This document shows positions 32,801-45,239 of a stretch of 64,000 bases of DNA, in pieces. Location of the stretch: contig OZ035962.1 in NCBI GenBank assembly GCA_964034945.1, forward strand, positions 73,547,597 through 73,611,596, in the 5' to 3' direction. Made by a program: the position numbers and the translations under genes. Each line of letters begins with the position of its first letter. Within the stretch, counting starts at the first letter, position 1. Below the pieces are notes generated by a model, which saw only the letters and a list, made by a program, of their open reading frames with translations, did no database searches and was not told the DNA's origin. This DNA is from Chrysopilus asiliformis. Taxonomy: Eukaryota; Arthropoda; Insecta; Diptera; Rhagionidae.

Positions 32801-33687
32801 TCTTTCAATAAGGATGCTCGAAGTTTGTTAGGTTATAGCGGCCATGTTGTTAAAGCAACATCTGTCAAATTTGTTGTGAATTGTTCAGTACTGTATGGCA
32901 AATCACCATGGAAGGTTATAGCGTTGAACAACGTGTGCAAATCATAATTTTTTTTTTCAAAATCAGTGCTCCGTTCGAGAAACGTTCCGCACAAAAAATC
33001 ATCTTTAGCGACGAGGCTCATTTTTGGATGAATGGATATGTGAACAAGCAAAATTATCGGATTTGGGGCGATACCAATCCACACGAGATACACCACCACC
33101 AAATGCATCCCGAGAAAGTCACTGCTTGGTGCGGATTCATCCATCCGTACTTCTTCCAAAACGAAACTGGCATTGCCATAACCGTCAACGGCGAGCGCAA
33201 CAGATCGATAATAAGTAACTTCTTGTGGCCAAAATTGGATTATATCGATAGCGACAACATGTGGTTCCAGCAGGACGGCGCTACATGCCACACAGCGCAT
33301 GCCACGATGGACATTCTGCACGACCGATTTGAGGGCATAGTTATTTCGAGCGGCAGCAACGTGAACTGGCCACCGAAATCGTGCGATTTAACGCCTTTAG
33401 GCTTCTTCCTTTGGGGTTATCTTAAATCGCAGGTCTTTGCGAACAAACAGCAAAGAATTGATGCACTCAAGACCAACATAACGATCGGCATCCAGCAAAA
33501 ACAAAGTCATCGAAAATTGGACCTCCCGAATACGTGCTACCAACCAAAGCCGCGGTGGATATTTGAAGGACGTTATATTCCATACTTAATGCCATAACAT
33601 ATTCTTTGAAACAAAAAAAAATGAGTATATATCTCACACACTACTTGTTTTATTTACATTTAAAAATCGGGCGTCCTTATTGAAAGA
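32801..33687 (+). mobile_element. Tc1/mariner-superfamily element, internally deleted
   Basis: Inverted ends TCTTTCAATAAGGATGCTCG and CGGGCGTCCTTATTGAAAGA bracket a damaged transposase gene. Flanking TA was not clear. A more decayed copy lies at 49404 and a possible relic at 44150. Confidence 0.8.
32908..33597 (+). pseudogene. Tc1/mariner-superfamily transposase with internal deletion
   Basis: Starts MEGYSVEQRVQI, the beginning of the N-terminal helix-turn-helix. The text then changes abruptly to KIIFSDEAHFWMNGYV, the first catalytic Asp. About 100 residues of DNA-binding region are missing compared with family length. WFQQDGATCHTAHA (second Asp) and WPPKSCDLTPLGFFLWGY (third Asp) follow. 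The last ~25 residues diverge after an apparent frameshift near QQKQSHRK. It cannot make a functional enzyme. Confidence 0.85.
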
Positions 33688-33909
33688 CCATTTACATAGA
33701 AGAAATCACGATAGCTTTCTTTTCAGCTTTTTCATATTTTTACAGCGATTAATGTTAGTAGTATTTTAAACCGTCAGTGATTTTTTGCAGATTTTTATTT
33801 CTGGAGCCAATACGAAAACCAAGACGAATTTTCGTCTGAAAATTTGACATTCAAGGATTTTATCTCTAGTGGGTTAAATAAACTTTTTAGTTTCTCACAA
33901 AAAAATATC

Positions 33910-35025
33910 AGTTGTGGTCAACACAAAACTTTCTTCTACAAAATCTACGACCCTGTACAATTTACGCTAGATCCCTGTCATATTGTCAACCCAATACAAC
34001 CTCCCAATAAATTGTTGGTTCATCCAAAAATATCAAAAACGTACAAAATTTGAGATAACTTGAGAACGGTAAAAGATATCAATTTACGGTAAATGGCAAA
34101 AATGTAGAAAATGTTAACATCTTTAATTATTCTTTTAAGTGATTTGTCGAAAAACCGTTAGTTTGCAAATTATTCGCAAAAATATGATTTTTTACATATT
34201 AATGAAAATATATCAATAACGGTAAAAGATAACGGATAACGGTAAAAGACAAAATTGTGCAGAATGTCATTCTCATTAATTCACTTCATACATTCAGTCA
34301 GCAAAAACCCGTTAGTTTTCGAGATAATCGCAAAAAACTGTTTTTTTTGGAAATAACGGTTTATCCCGATAACAGGTGGAGATATCGAGTTGTAGCTAAA
34401 GACAAAAGTGTGGGAAATTTTATTTTCTTCAAGTTTTGTCATACTTAAGGCCACTAAAAAACGCGTAGTTTGGGAGTAAATCGAGAAAAACGAAATTGCG
34501 ATTTTTGAAAAACCGCCATTTTGAATACTTCCGGTTAACGGATTTCCACCAAAAGTTGATAGGATCGTCCCATTTCAGGACCCAACATGCCTATAAAATT
34601 TCATGGCGCTAGCTCTATTAGTTTTTGAGAAATCTTGTACACAGACTGACAGACTGACAGACAGACTGACAGACAGACTGACAGACAGACTGACAGACAG
34701 ACTGACAGACAGACTGACAGACAGACTGACAGACAGACTGACAGACAGACTGACAGACAGACTGACAGACAGACTGACAGACAGACTGACAGACAGACTG
34801 ACAGACAGACTGACAGACAGACTGACAGACAGACTGACAGACAGACTGACAGACAGACTGACAGACAGACTGACAGACAGACTGACAGACAGAAAGACAT
34901 TTTTTAAATATGACTCCAATCGACTCAGGAGTGATCGGGAAATGTTTTTTAGGCAAAATTAAGAGGTCGAAATTTTTCATGAATACAATACTTTATTATA
35001 CTCCGTAGAAGAAAGTAAAAACTTC
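33910..35025 (-). mobile_element. Repeat family E, copy 2, with expanded microsatellite
   Basis: Reverse orientation of copy 1. It runs from 'aaaactttcttctacaaaat' to 'tccgtagaagaaagtaaaaa', with 'attgtgcagaatgtcattct' and 'aacttccggttaacgg'-like blocks in the same order. The short CTGT tract of copy 1 is here a 250-bp array. Confidence 0.65.
34641..34892. repeat. 12-bp microsatellite array (CAGACAGACTGA)n
   Basis: About 20 near-perfect units. Because the unit is a multiple of three and has no stop in most frames, it creates long spurious open frames (DRLT, QSVC, LSVS, CLSV repeats) on both strands. Confidence 0.97.
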
Positions 35026-36385
35026 TTGTAACAAAATTCTTGTAATTTCAATTTAACTTCAATTTTTAAATACATCATTAGATTGTGAAATACCAGATTT
35101 TTTTTCAAAAAAAAATGAATTGCAAATAATAACCTACACATGTTTGGAAATCGTTAGACAAAATTTAGAGGATTTATTCTTTTTGATTTCTTTGATTCTC
35201 GGAAGCGAAATGATTTATTTTTAGGATATGTGATTTCAAACAAAAAGAAACACAATCCTCGATTTTCTAGATTTCCCAATTATTCAAATTGTAAAACATA
35301 AAAACCGTTCTTGTGGCTTCTAAGATACTAACTTGTGCCACTGTATCTGTTAAGGTTTTTTGATACTTTTGAAATGCACGCCTTAGAATCATTTTACAAA
35401 AAGAAACTCGTGTTTATTTTTTTTTATGTTTTTCTTTCTTTGTTGCTATTTTTTTTTTATGGGAGCAAAAGAAAGTACTGCAAATATAGGGTTTATAACA
35501 CTTAATAGACTATAATATATATAATGTAAAGTCATAATCGTGAAATTTTTGTACACGTTTTATGGATGTTGTTTTTTTTTTAAATTTGGCTCTAAATGAC
35601 AATAAAATATGTTTTTCATCAGAATTTTTCTACAAAAAAATCCATTTTCACTACCACCAACTTTCACAACTTCGTCTTTATTTCAGTTTATGGAAGCGTT
35701 TTATGTAATCTGATTTCTCCTGTTGTAGCATTTTGAGAATTCTGAAGCTGTTTGGCATCAATCTGGGAATTAATTATATAATCTGTTACGCAACAGGAAC
35801 ATAATCACCTCTAATATATCAGAGATTTGTTGCAGATGAGTTTTTCGGGGAAACCTCAGAATTATTAATTGTAACGCGAAACGACTATTAACAGAATCTA
35901 CTCATAAATATTCTATCCTTTTATCACTTTATCTAGATCCATTAAATGGGTAGAAAGTCTTAGTCATTGTCATAAATCTTATGATACTTTATAAATGGAG
36001 GCGAAAATTGATGTTAGTCGGCGTTATTCCTTATTTTAGGTTTCCACCAAAAATATGGTCATTAAAAAAAACTCTTTTAAAAATTCGTTTCAATTTTATC
36101 ATTAAAGAATTCATGGATTTTTTATCCTTTGAAATCATAGCCAACCGACTATGTTTATCTAGTCATGCTCTTTGAATTGAATATCTAATAAGTAAATGAA
36201 ATCTATTCATAGTGAAAGAGTTCATGGGAGACTTTCCGGTCATTAAATTTTATAAATCCTATTTTTTTTTTGTTGAAACCGGAAATGGGCAACAGAAATT
36301 TCACCGGAAATATTTGTTAGCTCATAATTTCTCCTTCAAGCATGTAAATCAACAAGAATTTCATTTAGGCAAATTACTTTTGCGA
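35026..36385. other. Unassigned AT-rich DNA
   Basis: No element ends or exons recognised; homopolymer A/T runs are frequent. Confidence 0.4.
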
Positions 36386-36393
36386 CTTAACAC

Positions 36394-37845
36394 CAGTGTT
36401 GGGGCCAGATAATTATTTTTTTATCTAGATAAAGATAAAGATAAATGCTCGTAATGTTTATCTAGATAAGATAATAGATAATGAAAATATGAAAGATAAT
36501 AGATAAGATAAGATAAAAAGCCAAATTATCTAGATAATTTTTAGATAAATATTTATTTTGACATTGCACAAAATTCAAAATTACGTAGTAAAAAAATAGC
36601 ACAAAATTTTTTGCTTTTCTTGATTTCCAATTTAAATATAATAAGAAACGAAATAATAATAAAAGAAAACGGATAAGAAACGTTATCGTAACGTAACGAA
36701 ATAACGAAATGATTTTCGGGCTTTTTCTTCAAAATTACGTTATAATGAACGTTATAGAAAATCAATTCCGTTACCATAACGAAAAACGAAAAAAATATTA
36801 CGTTTTTTCGTTGTTTATTAGTATTTCCTTGTTTTGTTCAGTATTATTTTTTGTGAAATTTCCCACAAAAGTTCATCAAGTATAACCCCACAGACATAAA
36901 ATATAATCAAAAATATTGGAGTAGTGTTTTTAATCGTATTTTGATTCTAAATCGGATTTTGTTTTGGCCAGATTCACTCTATTTCTGGAGATACAAACAT
37001 GGAAATCTTCTAAGCAAGTTTTTTGGTAGGGAAAAGATTTTCTTTTTAGTAACTCCAGAAGTAGAGCGAAATTCTATAAAAAAAATTCTATATCTTTGAT
37101 ATCAAAATCACGCTTTTGTGGAGACAGTTTTTTTAATGAACAAAACTTTTGTGTGATTTTTTGTCTTTTGTATTTTTTATTGATTTTTTAACTTAATAAT
37201 CACATTTTATTTGTATTTTCTTTTTGCTGAGTTTTATTATTTGTTATACAATTTATTTTTATGGAAACTGAACTGAATTACTTTGTGATAAACTATTATT
37301 ACACTGCGTTTTTTTGTTTTCAGTTTCAATACAATGTGTAACGGAATAATAACATTATAACGTAACGAAATTAAGTTTTTTATCGATACAAAACGAAATA
37401 ACGTCACGAAATATAAGTTTAATTTTGCTACGTAAGGAAATTTATAACGTTATGATTTTTTATTTCGTTCATAGCCCGGTTTACACTTGGCAACAGTTAC
37501 TGGCAGAACTTTTTTTTGATGGACAAGAGAAGAGAGGCGAGGGAAAGAGTGACACTTCGCTTCCTTGTCCGTAAACAAAAATTGTTGCCAAGTATAAAAC
37601 TGTTCCTAAAAAAAGTTTTTAGGTTTTCAAAAGTATGCAGAAAACAATTTCGTTTCAGCATTTTTTCAGATTTAATTTTTTGATTTTCGGTGGTAACGAT
37701 TATCTCTAGATAAATGGGATTTTCCTTTATCTAGATAAGATAAAGATAACTTTTTTGGGGTGTTATCTAGATAAGATAAAGATAACATTTTTTTTTTATC
37801 TAGATGATTATCTAGATAATTATTATCTAGATAACCCCAACACTG
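36394..37845. mobile_element. Repeat family F, copy 1 (1452 bp, hAT-type ends)
   Basis: Ends CAGTGTTGGGGCCAGATAAT and 'gataaccccaacactg' are inverted, with the duplication CTTAACAC at 36386-36393 and 37846-37853. Terminal regions consist of repeated 'atctagataa'. The core is homologous to family G and is followed by a small inverted unit ('ttacacttggcaaca'). Near-identical to 53661-55109. Confidence 0.88.
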
Positions 37846-37853
37846 CTTAACAC

Positions 37854-38712
37854 CAAAGAAATTTTCTGGCTTTAATGAAATCTTTAGAAAGTTAAAATTT
37901 TAGAAAATGTGAACAAATTTTTGTCATTCTTTGATTAAAGTTTGGTTAACACGGAAATAATTTTTGTTACCTTTAGTTCAATAATTGTTTAAAGTCAAAA
38001 TTTTCAAAAAACAATATTGGGATCCAATAATAATGACTTTATCATGGACTCAATGGAGAATGGGCTAACCCTTGCTATTCATATTGCTTCTCAATTAAGA
38101 AAGATTCCAGAATTGATGTTTAAATCCGACCATTTTTACTGATTGGTACAAAATAAATGAAATTAAGACTCAGGAAAATTTATATCTCTCATTAACCAAA
38201 TTAATCTTACTAATAAGTTTAAAATTAAAAGATAGAGAATTTAACTATTTTTCCAAAAAGATAATTTTCAAAATCTAGTCACTACCATGGGCGTATAATA
38301 ACGGGGTTATTTGGAGGGTTCAATTGGCAAATGTTCAACTAACAAATGTAACGCTTTGTCCATAACGTCAGTTAAAAGTTAAAGGGACGACTTCGTACAG
38401 ACAAAAGAGGACGGGATGAAAACCATAATTTAAGGGTATATTTAACCTTGAGAGTCAATATTTTTCGCCTGCGGCGGAATATTTTTTACCTCTATACAGC
38501 TTGAGTGAAACTTTTCAGCCTCCTATTGAGCAGTATTCATGGCGAAAATCACGGTTTTAAAACACCCAAACCCCCCTTTACCACCCGTTTACCCCCTTAG
38601 CGTTAAGATTTCGGAAAACTCCGCTTTAATGAGCGCTTACGTGATGATTGGGACATACTGTGAAAGTTTCAAGTTTCTAGCTTCAGGGGTTTGGGCTGGG
38701 CGTTGATGAGTC
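37854..38712. other. Unassigned DNA, partly a repeat interrupted by element H3
   Basis: From about 38300 the sequence ('acgacttcgtacagacaaaa', 'gggctgggcgttgatgagtc') leads into a (CAGT)n tract that resumes at 39372. An older repeat has therefore been split by H3. Confidence 0.5.
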
Positions 38713-38715
38713 AAT

Positions 38716-39368
38716 GGGCGCATCCAACTACCAGAGCGGCTCAGCATCGCTCTAGAGCGAAAAAGGTGCTCAGTTACTGAACGCAATCGCTACAGAGCGG
38801 CTCAACTGAGCAGCTCACATTTTTTCTGAGCGTAAAAAAACTCCGCTCAGTAGCTGAGCAAATGTCAAATGAAGAATTAGAGAACCTCAATTCATGTCTA
38901 AAAACGACGACGGAAATACATAAATGGTGTTATTTATAATATTTATAGTTATTTATGTTATTTATAATACGGGAAGCCTCATGGAAGTTCTTGCTGAGCA
39001 AACGGGAATGGAAATAGTCGGCGTTGCGGAAAATGTTGGTGAAAGAGTTCGGGAGTGTACTTCGGCATAGTCACCTCAAAATAATCCCGGTTTCTTTCGG
39101 GTGCCGCATTCCGGATTGGGGCGACTTCAACTGAAGTATTACACTCTTCAACCAAAAGTGAAATAGCTTCCAGATTTATCGTATCAGAAGCACAAATTTC
39201 TAACATTACGGAGATAATTACATCGCGGTCCATCTTGAACAATAATTTCTTTCAATGACAGCTCATATATAAATGAGCGATGCATTCAGGACACAAAATG
39301 CTGCTCAGCTGAGCCTTTTTTGACAGCTGAGCTTTGCTCCAGAGCCGCTCTGGTAGTTGGATGCGCCC
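38716..39368 (-). mobile_element. Harbinger-derived small element H, copy 3 (653 bp)
   Basis: Same termini (GGGCGCATCCAACTACCAGA) as copy 1, inverted, with AAT on both sides (38713-38715 and 39369-39371). Very similar to copy 1 throughout. Confidence 0.87.
38979..39233 (-). CDS. Short HARBI1-like ORF in element H3
   Basis: 84 residues from ATG 39233-39231. It differs from the copy 1 protein at only a few positions (Q/E near residue 20, R/H near 65, Q/R near 71). Same tail FPFPFAQQELP and same stop. Confidence 0.6.
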   Translation of the reverse strand: MDRDVIISVMLEICASDTINLEAISLLVEECNTSVEVAPIRNAAPERNRDYFEVTMPKYTPELFHQHFPQRRLFPFPFAQQELP

Positions 39369-39371
39369 AAT

Positions 39372-39415
39372 CTGTCAGTCAGTCAGTCAGTCACTCAGTC
39401 AGTCAATCAGGTTAA
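39372..39415. repeat. (CAGT)n microsatellite
   Basis: 'gtcagtcagtcagtcactca' and similar; about 10 units with two substitutions, directly after element H3. Confidence 0.85.
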
Positions 39416-39461
39416 ACGATTTTATATATGTATATAGATCATATAGGAATATATTAGATTT

Positions 39462-40260
39462 AGTATACCGTTTGTAACGCATCGAACCAATCATCAGACC
39501 AGCGATGTCCCCCTACTACAATTGTAGTAAATCTACTACTATTTTCGCCTTCAAAAGCCTTAGTGCGTAGTAAATCAAATCTACTACTTTTTTTTGGTAA
39601 AATACATGAATCAACCAAAAAATTGTATTATACATGTTAAATGTAAAAAGCTTCTAACGAAATTAAATATGAGGCAGCTAATAGAAAAGAAGTTTTTAAA
39701 TTTCATATTCTGAACTACAGCTAGTTTTTTGTTGATAGAATTTTGGTATTATGAATGATAAAGCTATTTAGCTTTAGTTATACAAATTGGTATTTATATC
39801 GGCATAGGAAGAAAAGGTTTTTTTTTTGAAAATCTGCTACTATTAGTATCAATCTACTACTATTTTTGGTTCAATCTACTTCCCTCCTAAGGCAAATTGG
39901 GGCCATCCCTGCATCAGACACAAAAATAAACTACACTAAGGTGATAGGGATGACAAAAGATTTGGATTTCCGCATGTCCGTCCGCCTGTCTCTCTTGAAA
40001 TTTTGTATAGATGCGTTGCTCATAAATAGCGAGGTTAAGTTTTTGAACGGGCAAAATTGGACTATTCCTTCCCCCGCTCCCATACAAGCGAAACAGTTTT
40101 TTGCAATTTTCTCGAAAACGTAAAGTGAAATGTGTTTCGAATAACATTTTACATAACCTATCTATATACATTAAAAACAAATGGAATACGTTTTTCCTGC
40201 TTTCTCGAAAACTGTGCATCGTATCGAAAATTTTATAAAGATAAAATGTGTTTAGAATAT
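39462..40260 (-). mobile_element. Diverged Helentron-like repeat, minus orientation, interrupted
   Basis: 'gtataccgtttgtaacgc' (39462) and 'cgcatgtccgtccgcctgtc' (39971) match, in reverse, the microsatellite-bearing repeats A-D. The order continues with 'tttttgaacgggcaaaat' and 'gggagcggg'-type sequence. Split by the hAT MITE 39500-39911. Confidence 0.55.
39500..39911. mobile_element. 412-bp hAT MITE
   Basis: Ends CAGCGATGTCCCC and GGGGCCATCCCTG are imperfect inverted copies. The 8-bp duplication CATCAGAC lies at 39492-39499 and 39912-39919. The interior repeats 'aatctactactattttt'. Confidence 0.88.
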
Positions 40261-41069
40261 GGTTTTACATAACCGTTCCATACATAAAAATGTATGGGGC
40301 CACTCCTTTCCCGCTCCCCTAAACAAATGGGTTTTTTTAAATAAACATTTTGTCTCTGATTGATCTCACAAAATTTTCACGCATACAGAACCATGTTTTT
40401 TCTCATTTTTTTTAGAAAGGGAGGTGATGTTAAATACAGATTTTGCTTCGGACCCGCTTCAAAACTGATTGCATATTTTGCAACACTTATTAAATTAAAG
40501 TTTACCTGTTTTGACATTAAACCGACAAAAGTCAAATAATAGGGCAAGCGACCCTTTTATCCATCCTTTGGCATGTTGATATTTTCGCAAAAAACATTTG
40601 ATCCTATTGAGATAGTACCTTCATTTTTGGCAACCAGATGAGACGACTTTAACATATCGCACTAAATTCACACCCGTACCATACCAATCAATCATTTCTA
40701 TAGAGTTGCCGAAATAATGTTCAGTTTAGCCCCAATGACGCTGCATATTTGATGTACATAAAAGTGTCCCCTAATCGAAATGGGGATTTTTAGCCGTTGA
40801 TCGGCTTCCCTTTTCGTCTGGGGCGGATCAAACTTTGTATAAAACTTTTTTATGAAGAGAGTAGGACGGCATCTAGTATCTTAAATGAAAGGTCTCAACG
40901 AGTAGATTCGAAAAATATATAACATAGTGGGTTTACCGCCCTCACCCTCCAATTTATACTACCCTGATAAAAGTTGAATTCTTGATGAAGAGTGGGGGGG
41001 GGGGGGGCATTTTTTCTTTAACAACTTTTTGTTTTTTTTTACCGCTTTCTTAAAAAATCTGCAGAGTAA
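40261..41069. other. Unassigned DNA
   Basis: No gene recognised. A G14 homopolymer occurs at about 40993-41007. Confidence 0.4.
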
Positions 41070-41671
41070 AAACATAACAAAAGCTATAATTGCCAATCTG
41101 GAAATCATTGAAAACCCGTATGGTGATATTCGTATCAAAATTCGAACAGTTGTACCAAAATTCCACTTTGAAGTCAAACTTTCCAATAAGAATTTTTAAA
41201 ATTTATTCCAATCGGATTTTGATGTATGGGAGTTTTATGTAGAATCATATCCTAAATAACTTTTGTTCTTGGACTTTTTTGATAAAATTCACCGTTTTTG
41301 AGATATTCACAAAAATCGTTTTCGTTCGTATGGGGGGTACCCCCCCTAATGGTCCATTTTTGCCTATTAACGAACTTAGCCTCGCATTTTACGAAAAATG
41401 GATCTGCGCAAAATTTCAAGTCTCTAGCTCAATCCGTGCGCCCGCAATCCGCGCCACAGACAGACGGACGGACAGACGGACAGACAGACGGACAGACGGA
41501 CAGACAGACGGACAGACGGACAGACAGACGGACGGACATGCAGAAATTAATTATTTTTATCATTCTAAACACACTGGTGTAATTCATTTTTGTGTGTGAT
41601 GACGGGATCTTGGCGTTACAAACGGTAAGGCAAAGTTAATATACCCTTTGGTTTCACCATACGGGTATAAA
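41070..41671 (+). mobile_element. Helentron-like repeat, copy B
   Basis: 'acataacaaaagctataatt' to 'caccatacgggtataaaa'. The (CAGACGGA)n tract lies at 41457-41537. Same block order as copy A. Confidence 0.68.
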
Positions 41672-42954
41672 AAGCGTTCAAAATTTTCTGACAAATCTAA
41701 GAAAGGGTGTAAAACTCTTTTGGTAATATAAACAAAAATTCGCAATCGTTTTTGACGAAGACAATATGTGGGCGGAAATTTTCAATATTAATTTTTTTGG
41801 TAACTGAAATTTTTGTTAAAGTTTGAAATATTTACATTGCTATAACATTGCCAAATTTCACATGATATTCCATATTTTACCTTCCCATATCTAAGATGGT
41901 GGATCGTAAAATCAATCAAAGTTATTAAAGAATTCATGGAATTCATGTCGTGACAATTTTTAGAAAATGATTTATAAACATGAATATGAATTCCCAAAAC
42001 AAACAAAAGAGACCCAACACTTAAAAGGGGATTAAATTTATTGTCAATATAGACGATTACACCCAAACAGTTTTTGATATCGCTTTCGATTCTCTTTATG
42101 GCTTTGTTTTATCATCAATATGTGTATAAATAAATAAAGGACTATATGCAGAGATGATCCCTCATTTCGTAGGCTTTTTGCCATTCTTCTTTGTTTAGAC
42201 ATTATTCAAAATGTTGATTTAAAATATCCAAGAAAATCGATAATCCTTTGAATGATTACATCATTTTTACTTTAAACATTAAATAATTTTCTTTACATTG
42301 AGCAGGACCATAGAACGGATGAGTGCATCCGGGTGACAATTACGTTGATTTATCGATTTTATCCTTCGAAATTTACTCTGGTAAGGAATAAATAACTTTC
42401 AGTAAAACGTCTCTATTGTCTCCTTCTTCGTTGTAAGGTAATCATCCAAACAGCTGCTCAAAACACACTTACATACACAATTTAGGATGGTGAGACAGAT
42501 TTGAGAACGGAAATCGGGTAAAAATTCAGGTTGACAAGTGCTTTTTTCCATAAATCCTGATTTTTTTTCTGTTGTTGCCTGGCGAATGTAATGGAATTTT
42601 AATGACCACATGTTGAGCAAAAGGGAAATTTCTGAAAATTGTATTTTCACCAGCGATTTACGGTGTCCTCTAACATTAGACACGGCTACGTTTTTCACAT
42701 CCTGACATAAAGACATCTACCAAATTACGCTCAAGGCAGTCAACTACGTTAACAAATTGTTAAATAAAACAATTTTATGTAAGGAATTTAAATGACATTT
42801 CAACAAATTCAGTTTATTAATTTTTTTTTTGTGCGAGTGGGGCGCAACATGTTACCAAAAAAATCACATAAAAACAAATATAAATAAAAATGCAATTACA
42901 GGAAATTTAAAAAAAGGAATTGGTTACACGTGACGGTAAGATTTCACTTTTATA
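41672..42954. other. Unassigned AT-rich DNA
   Basis: A minus-strand 105-codon frame (42399-42716) has a few Cys residues but no recognisable domain or codon pattern, so it is not called a gene. Confidence 0.4.
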
Positions 42955-43086
42955 GAGGACTAGGGGTTGGGCCCCGAGCCGCTGTGCGGTTCATCGCCCT
43001 ACCAAAAAGGTCGGTCTGCCGCCTCTCCCGACTTGTCAGCCTTCGGCCTCAAATCATACGCCGCGCGTTTTATCTATCTATCTATA
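42955..43086. other. GC-rich patch with (TATC)n tail
   Basis: About 110 bp of clearly GC-richer sequence ('ggttgggccccgagccgctg', 'gcctctcccgacttgtcagc') ends in 'ttttatctatctatctata'. It looks like the 3' end of a retroelement with a short tandem tail, but no domain can be read. Confidence 0.4.
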
Positions 43087-43140
43087 CTGAGAAATTTTGA
43101 AACAATAGATTATTACCCATAATACAAAAACATAATAAAA

Positions 43141-43714
43141 ACATAACAAAAGCTATAATTGCCAATCTGGCAATTATTGGAGACCCGTATGGTGATATTC
43201 GTATCAAAATTCGAACAGTTGTATCAAAATTCCAGTTGAAGTCAAACTTTCCAATAAGATTTTTTAAAATTTATTCCAATCGGATTTTGATGTATGGGAG
43301 TGTTATGTAGAATCATATCCTAAATAACTTTTGTTCTTGGACTTTTTTGATAAGATGCACCGTTTCTGAGATATTTACAAAAACCGTTTTCGTTCGTATG
43401 GGGGGTACCCCCCCTAATGGTCCATTTTTGCCCATTAACGAACTTAGCCTCGAATTTTACGAAAAACGGATCTGTGCAAAATTTCAAGTCTGTAGCTCAA
43501 TCCGTGCGCCCGCAATCCGCGCCACAGACAGACGGACAGAGAGACAGACGGACAGACAGACAGACGGACAGACGGACGGACATGCAGAAATTAATTATTT
43601 TTATCATTCTAAACACACTGGTGCAATTCATTTTTGTGTGTGATGACGGGATCTTGGCGTTACAAACGGCAAGGCAAATCTAATGTACCCTTTGGTTTCA
43701 CCATACGAGTATAA
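43141..43714 (+). mobile_element. Helentron-like repeat, copy C
   Basis: 'acataacaaaagctataatt' to 'tttcaccatacgagtataaa' with a (CAGACGGACAGA)n tract at 43525-43582. The terminal 'acgagt' differs from the other copies. Confidence 0.66.
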
Positions 43715-44149
43715 ACATGCAAATTTCAAATCAGACAATACTAGAGTATGCGCCCCTGGGCTAACCACGCCTTACGGCTTAGGTAGTTATTCAGCTTTTG
43801 GCATCGGGTCTAACTTTTTAAGGAGTGGGGTAGATACTATTGGGCGAAAATTTTTCCTAAGCTTCTTGATGACTGCCCTCACTAATGTTACAAACCAAAT
43901 CGGAATTTCTGCAGAGAAGGTCAATAAAAAGTATACTACCTTTTATTCTGCAAGTAACTTTACCTGTGTGCAAAGTTCCGTAGAAATCGGTTGAGCCGTT
44001 TTCATGTGAAACATTCACATAAACAGAACAGACAGACAAACAAAATTTTTAAAAATGTAACGATCAAATACATCGATGTATATTAAAATTTCTAAGAAAA
44101 TCCAAAATTAAAAAAATTACTCCCCGTATAGTTTTTTTTTATATCGGGT

Positions 44150-44360
44150 GTTCAAATTGCTTGGACCGATGTTAAATGTGATTGAAGCTTAAACGTCTAA
44201 TGATTTTTGACATCTGTTTTCAGGTTTAACAAGTTCAGTCTTTGGCAATTCCAACCTTGGAACGATGAACCGTCGAACAACGTGTTAAAGTTATTGAAGC
44301 CTTTTAGGAAAATGGGCGTCCAAACAAAAATGCATTCCGCGGAATTTGAAGCACTGAATA
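44150..44360 (+). pseudogene. Relic of a Tc1/mariner-family transposase N-terminus
   Basis: In one frame 44277-44340 reads EQRVKVIEAF, a stop, then ENGRPNKNAF, like the start of helix-turn-helix domains in this superfamily. Upstream 'tcgggtgttcaaattgcttg' may be the terminus. Confidence 0.5.
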
Positions 44361-44997
44361 GCAAGTTAACCACTTGACTAAATACTTACATAGTCTAAAG
44401 CGGCGTCCAAACGCGCGGTTTTTTGCTCCATTTTACCCGCGCAAACCGAGTCTGCGCAGGCATGTCATAGCATAGATTAGAGAGTTACTATAGATGAGAA
44501 GAAAACGCATTTTCCCATATACTTACGTAGAGTAAATAGCTGCGCTAGTGAAATATTTTCTGATGACATCGGAATTCCTTTTCACTCCTTCACGTTCAAT
44601 TGGAATGCACAATTGACTGATACGACACAAACACAAACATATCCGGGGCCAGCGCTTTGTTTACATTCGCCGATGGGAATCATTCGTAGGCGCACAGGTT
44701 TTCCATTCAGGGCCGTATCGAAGGCTCTGGATTGGGGGGGGGAGACATCTCAATTTTCCCAACTCGAACATCTGATTTTTCCTAACTAGGATGTACCTAA
44801 TAAAAATTCCTTTTCCTTGCCCAGAATCTCTGACCAGAAATTATAATAAAGAATAATGGTTATGTTAACATATTGTAATTTTTTTTTATTTTTCACATAC
44901 AATTAAATAAAGGGTAAACACTAATAATCTTATGCGACCCTTGAGAGAAAAGATAACCGTTGAAGATGACTTCAACTAGAGTCTGTACATATCTAAT

Positions 44998-45189
44998 TTA
45001 TAGTACATGGATTCGTCTTTCCTTTAACTTTGCCCATGCCGAAACAAATTTCGTAAGGTCAATTGTATCAGTTAGGTCTTTTTCGCTGTGTAGTATCATT
45101 AAAGAACTCAGTCTTTCGTCTCCCATAGTCACCCTTAGAACGCTTTTCACCAGTTTTAGCTGGCTGAATTTGCGCTCATTCGTAGCTAT
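44998..45189 (-). pseudogene. hAT transposase C-terminal dimerisation domain, relic
   Basis: Reads NERKFSQLKLVKSVLRVTMG, then DERLSSLMIL and a natural stop at 44998. This is the conserved C-terminal segment of hAT transposases, here closest to the ZMYM1-like branch (normally 'ERSFS-LK'). A TGA at 45190-45192 and the insertion at 45240 cut it off from the catalytic part. Confidence 0.72.
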
Positions 45190-45239
45190 TCATTTGTTTA
45201 AAAAATCCGAACACCGATGGTAAAACAATTACACATATA

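Noticed and set aside
34575..34980. Long open frames of DRLT, QSVC, LSVS and CLSV repeats on both strands
   Set aside because: They are produced by the 12-bp microsatellite, which has no stops in these frames; not proteins.
42399..42716. 105-codon minus-strand frame with several Cys
   Set aside because: No domain, no splice or promoter context; chance length for this composition is plausible.
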